In this document: piece after piece, positions 1 through 7,465 of the stretch
How the letters are laid out: the number at the start of each line of letters is the position of its first letter
Position numbering within the stretch: the first letter of the stretch is position 1
DNA from: RPQJ01 sp963707145
GTDB lineage: Bacteria; Pseudomonadota; Gammaproteobacteria; Steroidobacterales; Steroidobacteraceae
Assembly (NCBI GenBank): GCA_963707145.1
Contig: CAVPOQ010000004.1
Span: 62,001-126,000 of the forward strand
Reading direction: 5' to 3'
DNA: 64,000 nucleotides
Notes under the pieces: generated by a model
Databases searched by the model: none
The model's input: only the letters and a program-made list of their open reading frames with translations
What the model was told of the DNA's origin: nothing
Made by a program: the position numbers and the translations under genes

Positions 1-34
1 AGCGGGGCTTTCCACGGTGAACGAGGAGACGGCG

Positions 35-304
35 ATGAAGGTGAACCGGTTGTTGATGGTTGCGGTGGCCAGCGCCTGCGCGGCAGGGTGGAGCGTGTCC
101 GCCCAGGCCGACGGCAAGACGAAGTTCGCGGCTGACTGTGGCGAGTGCCACGAGGCGGGCGACTTCGCCGGCGAGGACGCTAAGGCGCTCGAGGCTTCGA
201 TCAAGAAGATCATTGCCGGCGAGCAGAAGCACAAGTCGAAACTCAAGCTGAACGACCTCGAGATCAAGGAACTGGCCGACTACATGGCGAAGGGCGGCAA
301 GTAA
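35..304 (+). CDS. Small periplasmic c-type cytochrome
   Basis: An 89-residue class I cytochrome c that would carry electrons in the periplasm. Residues 1-25 form a Sec signal peptide ending in SAQA. One heme site, CGECH, lies at residues 35-39, and Met84 in the C-terminal ADYMAKGG segment is the expected distal heme ligand. An in-frame GTG lies 18 bases upstream, but the ATG has a GGAG ribosome site 7-8 bases before it and gives a normal signal peptide, so I chose the ATG. A clear terminator follows, so it looks monocistronic in its 3' part. The redox partner cannot be told from sequence. Confidence 0.85.
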   Translation: MKVNRLLMVAVASACAAGWSVSAQADGKTKFAADCGECHEAGDFAGEDAKALEASIKKIIAGEQKHKSKLKLNDLEIKELADYMAKGGK

Positions 305-332
305 CCCGACCGCCGTTCGGCGGCCGATTCGA

Positions 333-370
333 GGCCCGCTTTCCGCGAGGGGAGCGGGCCTTTCCTTTTC
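333..370 (+). terminator. Rho-independent terminator after cytochrome c
   Basis: An 8-bp GC stem (GGCCCGCT at 333-340 pairing with AGCGGGCC at 353-360) is followed directly by the T-rich run TTTCCTTTTCC. It separates the cytochrome gene from the SPOR-like gene. Confidence 0.75.
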
Positions 371-415
371 CGCTAACATTCGCGCTCCAATCCCGTCCCG
401 CGGAGATCCGAGGTC

Positions 416-1195
416 TTGCGCGCGCTGTTCCTGCTGCTGCTGCTCGCCAACCTGCTGTTCGCCGCGTGGGCGCTGTGGGTCGCGCCGCCGACCATCGCGG
501 CGGGCCATGCCGTGCCGGCGCCGACCGCTGCCGGCACTGGCACGATCCGCCTGCTGCGCGAGTTGCCGCCGCAGCCCGCGACTCCGCCTGCGGCCGCGAC
601 CGTGTCGCTGGAGGACGTCGACCTCGCCTGCGTCAGCGCCGGGCCCTTCCTCGAGCGCGCCGCGGCGGAGCAGATCGCGGCCGGACTCGCGCGGCTCGGG
701 TTCGCGACGCGGCTCCGGGCCTCACGCGAGGCGGTCCGGGTGGGCACCTGGGTGCGCCTGGAGGGGCTCGCCACGCCCGAGGACGCGGCGATCGCACAGG
801 CGGCGCTGCTGGCCGCCGGCCTCGACGAGGCGTACGTGCTCGCGGAGGAGGGCGTCGGCACGGTCGTGTCGGTGGGCGTCTACGCGGACCCCGCCAAGGC
901 CGTGGAGGCAGAAGCCGCGGTGCGTGCCGCCGGGTTCGAGCCTCGCAGCGCCGAGCGGCTGCGCGAGGAGGACGTGACCTGGCTCGACGTGGACCGCCAG
1001 GCGAACGGTGGCCTGCCGACGAACGAGCAGCTGCGCGCGCCCGGCATCGGGCGGCCGGCGGAAATCGAGCTGCGGCCTTGCCCGGCGGCGGAGGACGCCG
1101 GCGCGGCGCCGGCGGTGCCGCCGGCCGCCGCGCCGGACGCCCCGGCCAGCGTCCCGCCCGAGCCCGTTCCGGCGTCGTCGTCCGCAACGCGCTGA
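416..1195 (+). CDS. SPOR-domain-like single-pass membrane protein
   Basis: A 259-residue protein with an N-terminal membrane anchor (residues about 2-22, Leu/Ala-rich) facing the periplasm. Residues about 64-200 contain two stretches resembling SPOR repeats ('CVSAGPF', then 'VSVGVYADPAKA' with following helices), the fold that binds denuded peptidoglycan. The C-terminal 50 residues are Pro/Ala-rich and low complexity. The likely start is TTG, preceded by a GGAG-like site. In Pseudomonas a similar gene sits between coaX and the tRNA-tuf cluster, and here a tRNA-Thr follows directly, which supports the assignment by position. The SPOR call is from pattern only. Confidence 0.65.
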   Translation: MRALFLLLLLANLLFAAWALWVAPPTIAAGHAVPAPTAAGTGTIRLLRELPPQPATPPAAATVSLEDVDLACVSAGPFLERAAAEQIAAGLARLGFATRLRASREAVRVGTWVRLEGLATPEDAAIAQAALLAAGLDEAYVLAEEGVGTVVSVGVYADPAKAVEAEAAVRAAGFEPRSAERLREEDVTWLDVDRQANGGLPTNEQLRAPGIGRPAEIELRPCPAAEDAGAAPAVPPAAAPDAPASVPPEPVPASSSATR

Positions 1196-1220
1196 ACCCG
1201 CGGCGTTGCGCAGTTAGAAT
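1192..1220 (+). promoter_or_regulatory. Candidate promoter for tRNA-Thr(TGT)
   Basis: A good -10 box TAGAAT (1215-1220) lies 10 bases before the tRNA. The only element 17 bases upstream, CTGAAC (1192-1197), is a weak -35 match. It overlaps the 3' end of the SPOR-like gene. Confidence 0.35.
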
Positions 1221-1230
1221 CCGGCGTCGG

Positions 1231-1306
1231 GCCGGCTTAGCTCAGTTGGTAGAGCAGCGGTTTTGTAAACCGCTGGTCGGGGGTTCGAGTCCCTCAGCCG
1301 GCACCA
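1231..1306 (+). tRNA. tRNA-Thr (anticodon TGT)
   Basis: A full cloverleaf with acceptor GCCGGCT/AGCCGGC, D arm AGCTCAGTTGGTAGAGC, anticodon loop TTTGTAA and T loop TTCGAGT; the 3' CCA is encoded. In E. coli the TGT tRNA-Thr (thrU) heads the thrU-tyrU-glyT-thrT-tufB cluster. Here it stands 28.5 kb away from its usual partners (tRNA-Tyr at 29867). Confidence 0.97.
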
Positions 1307-1350
1307 CGATCCGAAGGTCGCACCTCGTCCGAGCACAGGAGCATCGAGCA

Positions 1351-1842
1351 ATGGCACTCTGGAAAGACCCATCGGTGAAGGATTCCGCTGCCGCCCCGGC
1401 CGACGCGTTCGACGCCGCGGCCGAGGCGGTCCCCGCACCGCGTCCGATGGCGGTCGGCGCGTCGTTCGCGGCCGAGCCGGTGCGGCGCGCAGCGTCGGGC
1501 CCCGCGAAGGAGTCGCTGATCGCGGCCGACGTCACCATCGAGGGCAAGATCGAGGGCGCGGGCGACGTGCGCATCGCCGGGCGCTTCAAGGGCGACGTCA
1601 ACGTGCAGGGCAACGTCACCGTCGAGCAGGGCGCGCACGTCAACGGCCAGGTCAGCGCCGCGACGGTGATCGTCAGCGGCGAGGTCGAGGGCAACATCAG
1701 CGCGAGTTCGCGCGTCGAGCTGCTCGAGACCGGCGTCATCACCGGCGACGTGAAGGCCACGATCCTCACGGTCGCGGCCGGCTCGAAGATGCGCGGCCAG
1801 GCGGACTTCGGCTGGGGCGAGCAGGGATCGACCCGCAGGTAA
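1351..1842 (+). CDS. Bactofilin family polymer-forming protein
   Basis: A 163-residue bactofilin, a nucleotide-independent cytoskeletal protein that polymerises on the membrane and scaffolds cell-wall or polar functions. The N-terminal 50 residues are Ala/Pro-rich and disordered. Residues about 53-155 form the right-handed beta-helix, seen as repeated short Gly/Val/Ile strands ('TIEGKIEGAGDVRIAGRFKG', 'ITGDVKATILTVAAGSKMRG'). The start ATG has an AGGAGC site upstream. It begins 45 bases after the tRNA and its stop codon leads straight into the reading frame of the next gene, so it probably heads a three-gene operon. Confidence 0.9.
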   Translation: MALWKDPSVKDSAAAPADAFDAAAEAVPAPRPMAVGASFAAEPVRRAASGPAKESLIAADVTIEGKIEGAGDVRIAGRFKGDVNVQGNVTVEQGAHVNGQVSAATVIVSGEVEGNISASSRVELLETGVITGDVKATILTVAAGSKMRGQADFGWGEQGSTRR

Positions 1843-1899
1843 CGCCGATGCCCGCCAGCATGCTGCCCGGGCGCTTCGGCAACGGTCGGCCGCACGCGA

Positions 1900-2211
1900 G
1901 TGTGCCCGCACTGCAAGGCGACGATTCTCGAAAGCGCGCCGATCTGCCCGCAGTGCCGCCACCACCTGCGCTTCGTCGGTGCCGAGGCCCTGCCCAAGCC
2001 CGAGGGCTTCTCGGCGCTGCGCGTGGAGGGCACCGTGCAGCATCCGGAGCGCGGCGGCGACTGGGAGTACTCGGTGGTGCTCGCGATCCGCAACGAGCGG
2101 GGCGAGGAGGTCTCGAGGCAGGTGGTGGGCGTGGGCGCACTGCGCGGCGCGGAGTCGCGCACCTTCACGCTGTCGGTGGAAGTGATGACACCCGGGGGTA
2201 GACCGAAGTGA
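1900..2211 (+). CDS. Zinc-ribbon protein of unknown function
   Basis: A 103-residue protein opening with a zinc ribbon of the CPHC-x10-CPQC type (two CxxC pairs within residues 2-20) followed by a beta-rich domain (about 35-98) of a small extracellular or FxLYD-like fold. The frame is open back to the bactofilin stop, but GTG 1900 is the only usable start codon in it; no clear ribosome site is visible. It overlaps the next gene by 4 bases (GTGA). I do not recognise a function. Confidence 0.7.
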   Translation: MCPHCKATILESAPICPQCRHHLRFVGAEALPKPEGFSALRVEGTVQHPERGGDWEYSVVLAIRNERGEEVSRQVVGVGALRGAESRTFTLSVEVMTPGGRPK

Positions 2212-2441
2212 TTGGACGCATCGTGACGAGGTTCGCGGCAGGGCTGCGCTTTCCGACGCTGTTCAAGCTGGTCGCCGCGCTGTTCGTGGTCGACCTGTTC
2301 ATGCCCGACCTGATCCCGTTCCTGGACGAGATCCTGCTCGCGCTCGGCACGCTGCTGCTGGCCGCACTGCGCAAGCGCCGCGCAGCGCCGCTCGAGCCGG
2401 GCGGCGGTCCCGCCGTCCAGCCCGCCGGCGGTCACTCCTGA
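2208..2441 (+). CDS. Small membrane protein, DUF6116-like
   Basis: A 77-residue protein with a hydrophobic segment at residues about 15-55 ('LFKLVAALFVVDLFMPDLIP' then 'LDEILLALGTLLLAALRKRR'), probably two short membrane helices, and a basic then Pro/Gly-rich tail. The GTG start overlaps the stop of the zinc-ribbon gene, implying translational coupling. Function unknown; the DUF6116 call is from length and pattern. Confidence 0.6.
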   Translation: MIGRIVTRFAAGLRFPTLFKLVAALFVVDLFMPDLIPFLDEILLALGTLLLAALRKRRAAPLEPGGGPAVQPAGGHS

Positions 2442-2538
2442 CGGGTTGGCGGCATCTACGGGGTTGTGTGCGCGAGCCGCGTCTGCGAGCCTCGCGCGGG
2501 TCTGACGAGGCGAGCTTCCGCAGGGGGGAGTTACCGAG

Positions 2539-2763
2539 ATGTGTCTGGCCGTGCCGATGAGGATCAAGTCCGTGGACGGGTACGCTGCCGTCTGCGAGGC
2601 CAAGGGCATCGAGCGGGAGATCAGCCTGTTCATGCTGCAGGGCGAGGGGATCGTCCCGGGCGACCACGTGCTGGTGCACGTCGGCTACGCCATCCAGAAG
2701 GTGAGCGAGGAGGAAGCCCGCTCCACCTGGGAACTCTTCGAGGAGATCCTGCAGCATGCATGA
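2539..2763 (+). CDS. hypC: HypC/HybG/HupF hydrogenase maturation chaperone
   Basis: A 74-residue HypC. The invariant N terminus MCLAVP is present; its Cys2 binds the Fe(CN)2CO unit and later contacts the large-subunit precursor. The rest is the usual small OB-like fold ending in the helix EEEARSTWELFEEILQ. HypC works with HypD to assemble and deliver the iron centre of [NiFe] hydrogenase. A strong purine-rich ribosome site (GGGGGGAG) lies before the ATG. First gene of the hyp operon; it overlaps hypA by 8 bases. Confidence 0.95.
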   Translation: MCLAVPMRIKSVDGYAAVCEAKGIEREISLFMLQGEGIVPGDHVLVHVGYAIQKVSEEEARSTWELFEEILQHA

Positions 2764-3118
2764 ACTCTCGATCTGCCAGGCACTGATCGGGCAGGTCGAG
2801 AAGGTGGCGCGCGAGAACGACGCCCGCCGCGTGGTGTCCATCGTGATCGCCGTGGGTCCGCTGTCGGGAGTCGAGGCAGGGCTGCTCGAGCACGCCTACC
2901 CGATCGCGGCGGCGGGAACCCTGGCCGAGCATGCGACGCTCACCATCGAGACCGTGCCGGTGCGCGTGCGCTGCCGCAGCTGCGGCACCGAGAGTGGTGC
3001 GGCGGTCAACCGGCTGGTGTGCGGCGCCTGCGACGACTGGCAGGTGGACGTGATCGCCGGCGAGGAACTGCTGCTCACGCGCGTCGAGATCGAGACCGGG
3101 CCGGCGGCGGTCCACTGA
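2756..3118 (+). CDS. hypA: HypA nickel metallochaperone
   Basis: A 120-residue HypA that hands nickel to the hydrogenase large subunit together with HypB. It begins MHELS, whose His2 is the nickel ligand. The zinc site is two CxxC pairs, CRSC and CGAC, at residues about 74-93. Length and layout are typical of the family. Confidence 0.95.
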   Translation: MHELSICQALIGQVEKVARENDARRVVSIVIAVGPLSGVEAGLLEHAYPIAAAGTLAEHATLTIETVPVRVRCRSCGTESGAAVNRLVCGACDDWQVDVIAGEELLLTRVEIETGPAAVH

Positions 3119-3139
3119 CAGACGACCGGGAGACGACCC

Positions 3140-3977
3140 ATGTGCCGTGACTGCGGATGTTCGCTCGGGCCCGCCGCGCAGCGCGCGCCGCTCGCCGTCG
3201 CGCGGCCCGCAACCGCCGGGCCGGGGCCCACCGAGACCATCGAGGTCATCACCGCGATCCTCGACGAGAACGACCGGGTCGCCGCTCACAACCGCTCGCA
3301 CTTCGACCAGCAGGCGGTGCTGGCGCTGAACCTGATGTCCTCGCCGGGCGCGGGGAAGACCTCGCTGCTCGAGGCCACCATCCGCGCGCTCGACGGGCGG
3401 CTCAAGGTCGCGGTGATCGAGGGCGACCTCGCCACCGAGAACGACGCGGCGCGCATCCGCGCCTGCGGCGTGCCGGCCGTGCAGATCACCACCGGCAACG
3501 CCTGCCACCTCGACGCGCAGATGGTGCACGACGCGCTGCACGGCCTGCCGCTCGCCGGCCTCGACGTGCTGTTCATCGAGAACGTCGGCAACCTCGTGTG
3601 TCCCGCGAGCTTCGACCTCGGGCAGCACCGCAACCTGACGCTGCTGTCGGTGCCCGAGGGCGACGACAAGCCGGCGAAGTACCCGGTGATGTTCCGCGCC
3701 GCGGACCTCGCGCTCATCACCAAGACCGACCTGCTCGCCTACATCACCGAGTTCAAGCATCGAGCGCGCGCACGCGGCGCTGCGCCAGATCGGCTTCGGC
3801 GGCGAGACGATCGAGCTCACGAATCGCGGCGGCGCGGGCTTCGCCGCCTGGCTCGCGTGGCTCGAGCGCGAGGTCGCGCTGCAGCGCGATCGTGCGGCGC
3901 GCGGCGAGACCGCACGTCCCAGCATCCAGCCCGAGGGCGCCGGCGCCCACGCCGCGGGACCGCGGCTGGCGCGCTGA
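3140..3977 (+). CDS. hypB: HypB nickel-binding GTPase (frameshifted as read)
   Basis: HypB, the GTPase that drives nickel insertion. The N-terminal nickel motif MCRDCGC (Cys2, 5, 7), P-loop SSPGAGKTS (about residues 65-73), EGDLATENDA, ENVGNLVCPA (metal site) and TKTD (about 194) are all present. The frame breaks near 3755-3758 in GAGTTCAAGCATCGAG: removing one A restores the expected continuation (IERAHAALRQIGFGG) to a TGA at 3975-3977, giving about 278 residues. Left uncorrected, the frame runs on into hypD and looks like a HypB-HypD fusion, which it is not. The C-terminal tail (ARPSIQPEGAGAHAAGP) is disordered. Confidence 0.88.
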
Positions 3978-3988
3978 AGGGGGACACG

Positions 3989-5116
3989 ATGAGCACCACC
4001 GCCATCGACTGGCTCGCACGCATCCGTGCGCTGCCGCTGCCCGAGCGCATCAAGGTCATGAACGTCTGCGGCGGGCACGAGCGCTCGATCACCACCGCGG
4101 GTCTGAGGAAGGCGATCCCGCCGAACATCGAGATCGTCCCGGGCCCCGGCTGCCCGGTGTGCATCTGTCCCGAGGAGGACATCTACGAGGCCATGCAACT
4201 CGCCCTGCACGAGGGTGTGATCCTCGTGGCGTACGGCGACATGCTACGGGTGCCGGTGAACGCGCCGAAGAGCGAGCCGCGCTCCCTCGAGCAGGCGAAG
4301 GCCGCCGGCGCCGACGTGCGCCCGATCTCGAGCCCGCTCGAGGCGGCGCGGGTCGCCCTCGACAACCCCGGCCGCACGGTCGTGTTCCTCGCGGCCGGCT
4401 TCGAGACGACCACCGCCCCGGCGGCGGCGCTGCTCGCGCAGGGCGCACCCGAGAACCTGCTGCTGCTGATGTCGGGCCGCCGCACGTGGCCCGCGGTCGC
4501 GATGCTGCTCGACTCCGGCGAGCCCGGCTTCGAGGCGCTGATCGCGCCCGGGCACGTCGCCACGGTGATGGGGCCCGAGGAGTGGGAGTTCGTGCCGCGC
4601 GACCACGGGCTGCCGACCGCCATCGCAGGGTTCTCGCCGGAGTCGCTGCTCGCGGCGCTGTACTCGGTGCTGCGCCAGAAGATCGAGGGCCGATGCTTCC
4701 TCGACAACTGCTACCCGCAGGTGGTGCGCCCGGGCGGCAACCCGGCGGCGCAGCGCTTCATGGACGAGACGATGGACGTGATCGCGGGCAACTGGCGCGG
4801 CATCGGCGCGATCCCGGATTCCGGCTACGTGCTGAAGCCCGCCCTTGCCGCGCACGACTCGCGCGTGAGGCTGCCGTCCTACACCGAGATGGCACGCAAG
4901 CGCGCCGGCGAGATGCCCCCCGGCTGCGACTGCGCCCGGGTCGTGCTCGGGCGCATCTATCCGAACGAGTGCCGGCTCTACGGACTGGCCTGCACGCCGC
5001 GCCAGCCGGTCGGGCCGTGCATGGTCTCCGACGAGGGCGCCTGCCGCATCTGGTGGGCCAACGGCGTGCGCGAGAACGTCTGGGCCGGGCGCAAGGCGTC
5101 CGGCGCCGAGGCGTGA
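3989..5116 (+). CDS. hypD: HypD hydrogenase maturation iron-sulfur protein
   Basis: A 375-residue HypD, the scaffold on which Fe(CN)2CO is built with HypC. It has the conserved MNVCGGHE and GPGCPVC motifs near the N terminus and the C-terminal Cys cluster ('CDCARVVLGRIYPNEC', 'GLACTPRQPVGPC', 'EGAC') that ligates a [4Fe-4S] centre. The ATG is preceded by AAGGGGG. It begins 11 bases after the corrected hypB stop. Confidence 0.95.
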   Translation: MSTTAIDWLARIRALPLPERIKVMNVCGGHERSITTAGLRKAIPPNIEIVPGPGCPVCICPEEDIYEAMQLALHEGVILVAYGDMLRVPVNAPKSEPRSLEQAKAAGADVRPISSPLEAARVALDNPGRTVVFLAAGFETTTAPAAALLAQGAPENLLLLMSGRRTWPAVAMLLDSGEPGFEALIAPGHVATVMGPEEWEFVPRDHGLPTAIAGFSPESLLAALYSVLRQKIEGRCFLDNCYPQVVRPGGNPAAQRFMDETMDVIAGNWRGIGAIPDSGYVLKPALAAHDSRVRLPSYTEMARKRAGEMPPGCDCARVVLGRIYPNECRLYGLACTPRQPVGPCMVSDEGACRIWWANGVRENVWAGRKASGAEA

Positions 5117-5156
5117 CCGCGGGCGCGACTCGCGCGCTCGCCGGGCCAGCGACGCC

Positions 5157-7427
5157 GTGAGCGACCCGCGGCCGCGCATCGCGCGCCGGATCGTCATGAC
5201 CGGCCGGGTGCAGGGGGTCGGCTACCGGCCGTTCGTGTACCGTCTCGCGCACGAGATCGGGCTCGACGGCCACGTCTGCAACCTGCGCGGCGACGTCGAG
5301 GTGATCGCCGCCGGTCCGCAGCCGGCGCTCGATGCGTTCGAGCGGGCGCTCGTCGAGCGCGCGCCGCCGCTGGCGCAGCCGCGGGTGCGCTCCGTCGCGG
5401 CCTGTGAGCCGCCAGCCGGTCAAGGCTTCACGATCGCGCCGAGCAGCGCCGCCGACGCACCGGAAGTGTCGGTGCCGCCCGACTTCTACGCCTGCGACGA
5501 TTGCGTGCGCGAACTCGCCGACCCGGCCGACCGGCGCCACGCGTATCCGTTCATCAACTGCACCCAGTGCGGCCCGCGCTACACGCTGATCGCGTCGCTG
5601 CCCTACGACCGGCCCAACACCGCCATGGCGGGCTTCCCGCTGTGCGCGGACTGCCGGCGCGAGTACGAGGACCCGCTCGACCGGCGCTTCCACGCCGAGC
5701 CGGTCGCCTGCCCGGCGTGCGGGCCGCACCTCGCGTTCGTCGTGCCGGGTCGCGCTCCGGTGACCGGCGACGCGGCGGCCGTGGCGTCCGCCGTCGCCGT
5801 GCTGCGCGCGGGTCGCGTGCTCGCGGTGCGTGGCGTCGGCGGCTACCACCTGCTGTGCGACGCGCGCAGCGAGCCAGCGGTGCGCCGGCTGCGCGAGCGC
5901 AAGCGCCGGCCCGACAAGCCGCTCGCAGTGATGTTCCCGCAGCGCGGCACCGACGGACTCGACGCCGCGCGCGAGGAACTCGCGATCGGCGCCGTGGAGG
6001 CCGCGGCGCTCGCCGATCCCGCGCGCGCCATCGTGCTCGTGCCGCGCCGCGCGGGCGGCCGGCTCGCGCCGTCGGTGGCGCCGGGCCTCGCCGAGATCGG
6101 CGCGTTCCTGCCCTACAGCCCGCTGCACCACCTGCTGCTCGCCGGATTCGGCGGGCCGGTGGTGGCCACTTCGGGCAACGTCAGCGGCGAGCCGGTGCTG
6201 ACCGATCCGACCGAGGCCGAGGCGCGGCTCGCCGCGGTGGCCGACGCCTTCCTGCACCACGACCGGCCGATCCTGCGTCCCGCCGACGACTCGGTGGTGC
6301 GCATCGCCGCCGGCCGGGCCCGACCGATCCGCCTCGGGCGCGGAGTCGCACCGCTCGAGCTCGAACTGCCGGCCGAGCTGCCGGAGCCGGTGCTCGCCGT
6401 GGGCGGGCACCTCAAGCTCACCGTGGCGCTGGGCTGGGGCCGGCGCGTCGTCGTGTCGCCGCACGTGGGTGACATGGGGACGCGGCGCAGCGAGGTCGTG
6501 TTCGAGCAGGTCGCCCGCGACCTGCAGCGCCTCTACGACGTGACGGCGCGGCGCTGGCTGTGCGACGCGCACCCTGGCTACACAACGACGCGCTGGGTAC
6601 GGGCCCTCGGCGCGCCGTTCGAGACGGTGCTGCACCACCACGCCCATGCCTCGGCGCTCGTGACCGAGCACGGTCTCGACGAAGCGGCGATCGTGTTTGC
6701 GTGGGACGGCGTCGGTTACGGGGCCGACGGCACGCTGTGGGGCGGCGAGGCCTTCGTCGGACGGCCCGGCGCCTGGGAGCGCCGCGCCAGCCTGCGCAGC
6801 TTCCGCCTGCCCGGCGGCGACAAGGCCGGCCGCTCGCCGTGGCGCAGCGCGGCGGCGCTGTGCTGGGAGGCGGGCGTCGAGTGCCCGGTGGCGGTCCCCG
6901 ATCCGATCGTGCGCGAGGCGTGGGAGCGGGGCGTCAACGCGCCGCGCTCCAGCGCCGCGGGCCGGGTGTTCGACGCGCTCGCCGCGATCGTGCTCGGCGT
7001 CACGGAGACCAGCTTCGAGGGCCAGGGCCCGATGTGGCTGGAGGCCTGCGCGCGGCCCGTGGAGCGCTTCCCGGTCCTGCCCATCGCAGCCGACGCTGCG
7101 GGGGTGCTGCGAATCGACTGGGCGCCGCTGCTCGAATCGTGTCGGGACGAGGCGGTGGACCGCGGCGAGCGATCCGGTGCGGCGCACGCCGCGCTCGCCG
7201 ACGCGATCGGCCGGGTCGCCGAGGCCGAGCGGGCGCGCTCGGGCGTCGCGGTCGCCGGGCTCACGGGCGGGGTGTTCCAGAACCGCCGGCTGCTCGAGCT
7301 GGCGGCCGCCGACCTCGAGCGCCGCGGCCTGCGGGTGCTGCTGCCCGAGCGGATTCCCTGCAACGACGGCGGCCTGAGCTATGGCCAGGTCGCCGAGCAT
7401 CTCGCGCGCACGCTCGCCGCGCGCTGA
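5157..7427 (+). CDS. hypF: HypF carbamoyltransferase
   Basis: A 756-residue HypF that makes the thiocarbamate precursor of the active-site cyanide ligands, acting with HypE. Domains in order: N-terminal acylphosphatase (about 10-95, GRVQGVGYRPFVYRLA), two zinc-finger units with CDDC/CTQC and CADC/CPAC pairs (about 110-195), a YrdC/Sua5-like domain (about 200-375, ending in SGNVSGEPV), and a Kae1-like domain with HHHAHASALV and FAWDGVGYGADG (about 480-530) and GVFQNRRL near the C terminus. GTG start; full length for the family. Confidence 0.95.
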   Translation: MSDPRPRIARRIVMTGRVQGVGYRPFVYRLAHEIGLDGHVCNLRGDVEVIAAGPQPALDAFERALVERAPPLAQPRVRSVAACEPPAGQGFTIAPSSAADAPEVSVPPDFYACDDCVRELADPADRRHAYPFINCTQCGPRYTLIASLPYDRPNTAMAGFPLCADCRREYEDPLDRRFHAEPVACPACGPHLAFVVPGRAPVTGDAAAVASAVAVLRAGRVLAVRGVGGYHLLCDARSEPAVRRLRERKRRPDKPLAVMFPQRGTDGLDAAREELAIGAVEAAALADPARAIVLVPRRAGGRLAPSVAPGLAEIGAFLPYSPLHHLLLAGFGGPVVATSGNVSGEPVLTDPTEAEARLAAVADAFLHHDRPILRPADDSVVRIAAGRARPIRLGRGVAPLELELPAELPEPVLAVGGHLKLTVALGWGRRVVVSPHVGDMGTRRSEVVFEQVARDLQRLYDVTARRWLCDAHPGYTTTRWVRALGAPFETVLHHHAHASALVTEHGLDEAAIVFAWDGVGYGADGTLWGGEAFVGRPGAWERRASLRSFRLPGGDKAGRSPWRSAAALCWEAGVECPVAVPDPIVREAWERGVNAPRSSAAGRVFDALAAIVLGVTETSFEGQGPMWLEACARPVERFPVLPIAADAAGVLRIDWAPLLESCRDEAVDRGERSGAAHAALADAIGRVAEAERARSGVAVAGLTGGVFQNRRLLELAAADLERRGLRVLLPERIPCNDGGLSYGQVAEHLARTLAAR

Positions 7428-7465
7428 GCGGCAACGGACTCGACCGGGACGGATACACTGCCACG

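Noticed and set aside
466..1842. A 458-codon frame covering the SPOR-like gene, tRNA-Thr and bactofilin
   Set aside because: It runs through a tRNA gene, and its N-terminal 295 residues are Arg/Gly-rich shadow. The bactofilin starts at 1351.
3140..5116. An apparent 658-residue HypB-HypD fusion protein
   Set aside because: The middle segment is Arg-rich nonsense. The true HypB C terminus is in the next frame and hypD has its own start with a ribosome site, so a one-base frameshift explains it.
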